Origin: Futiania mangrovi
GTDB taxonomy: Bacteria; Pseudomonadota; Alphaproteobacteria; Futianiales; Futianiaceae
Length of the DNA: 64,000 nucleotides
Direction of reading: 5' to 3'
Assembly (NCBI RefSeq): GCF_024158125.1
Contig: NZ_JAMZFT010000004.1
Location: 1 to 64,000 of the forward strand
How positions within the stretch are numbered: the stretch's first letter is position 1; every line of letters begins with the position of its first letter. Both the position numbers and the translations under genes were made by a program. The notes under the pieces are model-generated. The model did not search any database. It saw only the letters and a program-made list of their open reading frames with translations, and was not told where the DNA came from. Of this stretch, positions 62,346 through 64,000 are shown piece after piece.

Positions 62346-64000
62346 ATGAGCACAGCCTCCACACCTGCGGCCGGGGTGCCTGCCGCGCCTGCTGCCGAAC
62401 CGCACGAAGACCCGCGCTGGGGCTGGGACCGCCAGGGCCGCCGCATGGGCGGCGCGGCCTATCTGGTTGCGCTGGTCCTGTCGGCGGCAGGTCTCGCCAT
62501 CGTCGTGAACCAGGTGTTCAATCTCGGCGCGTTCGGGTTCCGGCCGCTCAGCACGGCCTTCTACTATCTCGTGATCGCGATCTTCCTGCCGGTCGCATTT
62601 CTCGCCTATCCCGCACGGGCCGGAGATGCGCAGCGGGTGCGCTGGTACGACTGGCTGCTCGGCGCGCTCACCATCGCGGTGGGCGGCTACCTCTCCCTCA
62701 ATGCCGAGAACATCCTGACGCGCGGCTGGGATATCGAGGCGCCCGCCGCGCCGACGGCGGTCGCCGGCGTGCTCGTGCTGCTGGCGCTGGAAGGGGTGCG
62801 CCGCTGCGGCGGGACGCTGCTGTTCGTCATCTGCGGCGTCTTCGCTGTCTTCCCGCTCTTTGCCGACCACATGCCGGGCGTTCTGTGGGGGATCCAGTAC
62901 ACGGCGCCCGAGGCCGCACGCGCCCATGCCATGGGGGTGGAGAGCATCATCGGGATTCCCATGCGGGTCGTGTCCGACCTGCTGATCGGCTTCATCCTGT
63001 TCGGCGTGGCGCTGGTGGTTTCGGGCGGCGGGACGTTCTTCATGAACTTCGCCATGGCGCTGATGGGCGCACGGCGCGGAGGGCCGGCCAAGGTGTCGAT
63101 CCTCGCGTCGGGCTTCTTCGGCAGCCTGTCGGGCAGCGTGATCTCGAACGTGATCTCCACGGGCTCGATGACCATTCCGACGATGAAGCGGTCCGGCTAC
63201 CCCGCGCACTATGCGGGTGCGGTGGAGGCCTGCGCCTCGACCGGCGGGACTCTGATGCCGCCCGTGATGGGGGCCGTGGCCTTCATCATGGCCTCGTTCC
63301 TGAACGTGCCCTACACCGACGTGATGCTGGCGGCGCTGGTGCCTGCGGTGCTGCTCTATCTCGTGCTGTTGCTGCAGGCGGATGCCTATGCCGCGCGCGT
63401 CGGACTGAAGGGCCTGCCGCGGGCGGAGCTTCCGGCCCTCGGCGCGACCCTGCGCCAGGGCTGGGTCTATCTGCTGAGCCTCGCGCTTCTGATCTACCTC
63501 CTGGTGTTCGAACGGATCGAGTCGATGGCGCCCTTCTATGCGGCGCTGCTGCTGCTGGCGACGGCGGTGGTGCTGCAGAAGGGGATGGGCCGGGTCCGGA
63601 TCGCGCTCGACATGGCCGTGGAAGCCGGCGTGAACATCGCGAACCTGGTAGGCATCCTGGCAGGCATCGGCCTGATCGTCGGGGCGCTCTCGATGACGGG
63701 CGTGGGCACGGCCTTCTCCCGCGAGCTGGTCAATTATGCAGGCGACAACATCCTGCTGCTGCTGGCACTGGGGGCCCTGACGAGCTTCATCCTCGGAATG
63801 GGGATGACGGTCAGCGCCTGCTACATCTTCCTCGCGATCGTGCTCGCGCCAGCGCTCGTGCAGGTCGGCCTCAACGAGATGGCGAGCCATCTCTTCATCC
63901 TGTACTGGGGCATGCTGTCCTACATCACGCCGCCGGTGGCGCTGGCGGCCGTGGCGGCTGCCGGCATCGCCGGGGCGCCCGCGATGAAGACCGGCGTCAT
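62346..64000 (+). CDS. TAXI-type TRAP transporter fused permease (cut by window end)
   Basis: My translation from ATG 62346 runs open to the window end, 551 codons without a stop. The first 40 residues are hydrophilic (MSTASTPAAGVPAAPAAEPH), then membrane segments follow. GFFGSLSGSVISNVISTGSM and STGGTLMPPVMGAVAFIMAS match the fused TAXI permease, and SYITPPVALAAVAAAGIAG near the end is the C-terminal signature. Most of the protein is therefore present. It works with the binding protein at 61136. Confidence 0.9.
   Translation, partial: MSTASTPAAGVPAAPAAEPHEDPRWGWDRQGRRMGGAAYLVALVLSAAGLAIVVNQVFNLGAFGFRPLSTAFYYLVIAIFLPVAFLAYPARAGDAQRVRWYDWLLGALTIAVGGYLSLNAENILTRGWDIEAPAAPTAVAGVLVLLALEGVRRCGGTLLFVICGVFAVFPLFADHMPGVLWGIQYTAPEAARAHAMGVESIIGIPMRVVSDLLIGFILFGVALVVSGGGTFFMNFAMALMGARRGGPAKVSILASGFFGSLSGSVISNVISTGSMTIPTMKRSGYPAHYAGAVEACASTGGTLMPPVMGAVAFIMASFLNVPYTDVMLAALVPAVLLYLVLLLQADAYAARVGLKGLPRAELPALGATLRQGWVYLLSLALLIYLLVFERIESMAPFYAALLLLATAVVLQKGMGRVRIALDMAVEAGVNIANLVGILAGIGLIVGALSMTGVGTAFSRELVNYAGDNILLLLALGALTSFILGMGMTVSACYIFLAIVLAPALVQVGLNEMASHLFILYWGMLSYITPPVALAAVAAAGIAGAPAMKTGV

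Overview
This is a GC-rich, gene-dense chromosomal window from an alphaproteobacterium, probably a free-living heterotroph. The evidence is the overall composition, short intergenic gaps with many ATGA-type overlaps, the abundance of Liv-type ABC, TRAP and TAXI-TRAP uptake systems, and many CoA-dependent catabolic genes. I cannot name the genus. There is one RNA gene, an initiator tRNA at the left edge. I see no rRNA, CRISPR array, insertion sequence or phage gene.

Layout. 94-224: tRNA-fMet and its terminator. 427-2226 (-): quinone oxidoreductase and an enoyl-CoA hydratase. 2863-10290 (+): a Liv-type ABC transporter whose permease and ATPase are fused, followed by a thiolase and an acyl-CoA ligase. 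10346-13202 (-): an alpha/beta hydrolase, 4-hydroxyproline 2-epimerase and a DapA-family deaminase, part of a hydroxyproline route. 13453-16080 (+): a crotonase, a D-2-hydroxyacid dehydrogenase and a dienelactone hydrolase. 16095-23708 (-): a crotonase, an HCCA isomerase, a three-gene acyl-CoA carboxylase, an AtuA homologue and a LiuC/AtuE-like hydratase. 24034-26113 (+): an isovaleryl/citronellyl-type acyl-CoA dehydrogenase and an SDR. 26103-26843 (-): a TetR regulator. 27220-34120 (+): a second Liv-type ABC system with an acyl-CoA synthetase inside it. 34211-38947 (+): LysR, a DUF1445 protein and a DctPQM TRAP transporter. 39002-45652 (-): a dipeptide-type ABC transporter with an M20 deacylase. 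45902-49433: a small exported protein, a HAD dehalogenase, the two subunits of a 3-oxoacid CoA-transferase, and pirin. 49441-52189 (-): a TAXI-TRAP system. 52591-59092 (-): a RiPP-type operon. 59405-64000 (+): SDR, IclR and a second TAXI-TRAP system cut by the window end.

The most interesting region is 52591-59250. Six tightly packed minus-strand genes encode a 191-aa candidate precursor with a Gly-rich tail, a B12-type radical SAM enzyme with the CX7CX2C motif of RiPP C-methyltransferases, a radical SAM/SPASM maturase, a compact YcaO protein, a JmjC-like cupin oxygenase and a cytosolic trypsin-like protease. I do not know a characterised pathway with this set. The operon is preceded by an AT-rich promoter region with a Fur-like palindrome and a leader hairpin.

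A second notable signal lies around the TetR gene. A 13-bp motif, TGANNNCNNTTCA, occurs four times, upstream of the carboxylase/AtuA operon, the acyl-CoA dehydrogenase operon, tetR and the second Liv/acyl-CoA synthetase operon. This suggests one regulon joining uptake, CoA activation and degradation of a branched or terpenoid-like acid. The whole window reads as a catabolic accessory region with one specialised peptide locus embedded in it.
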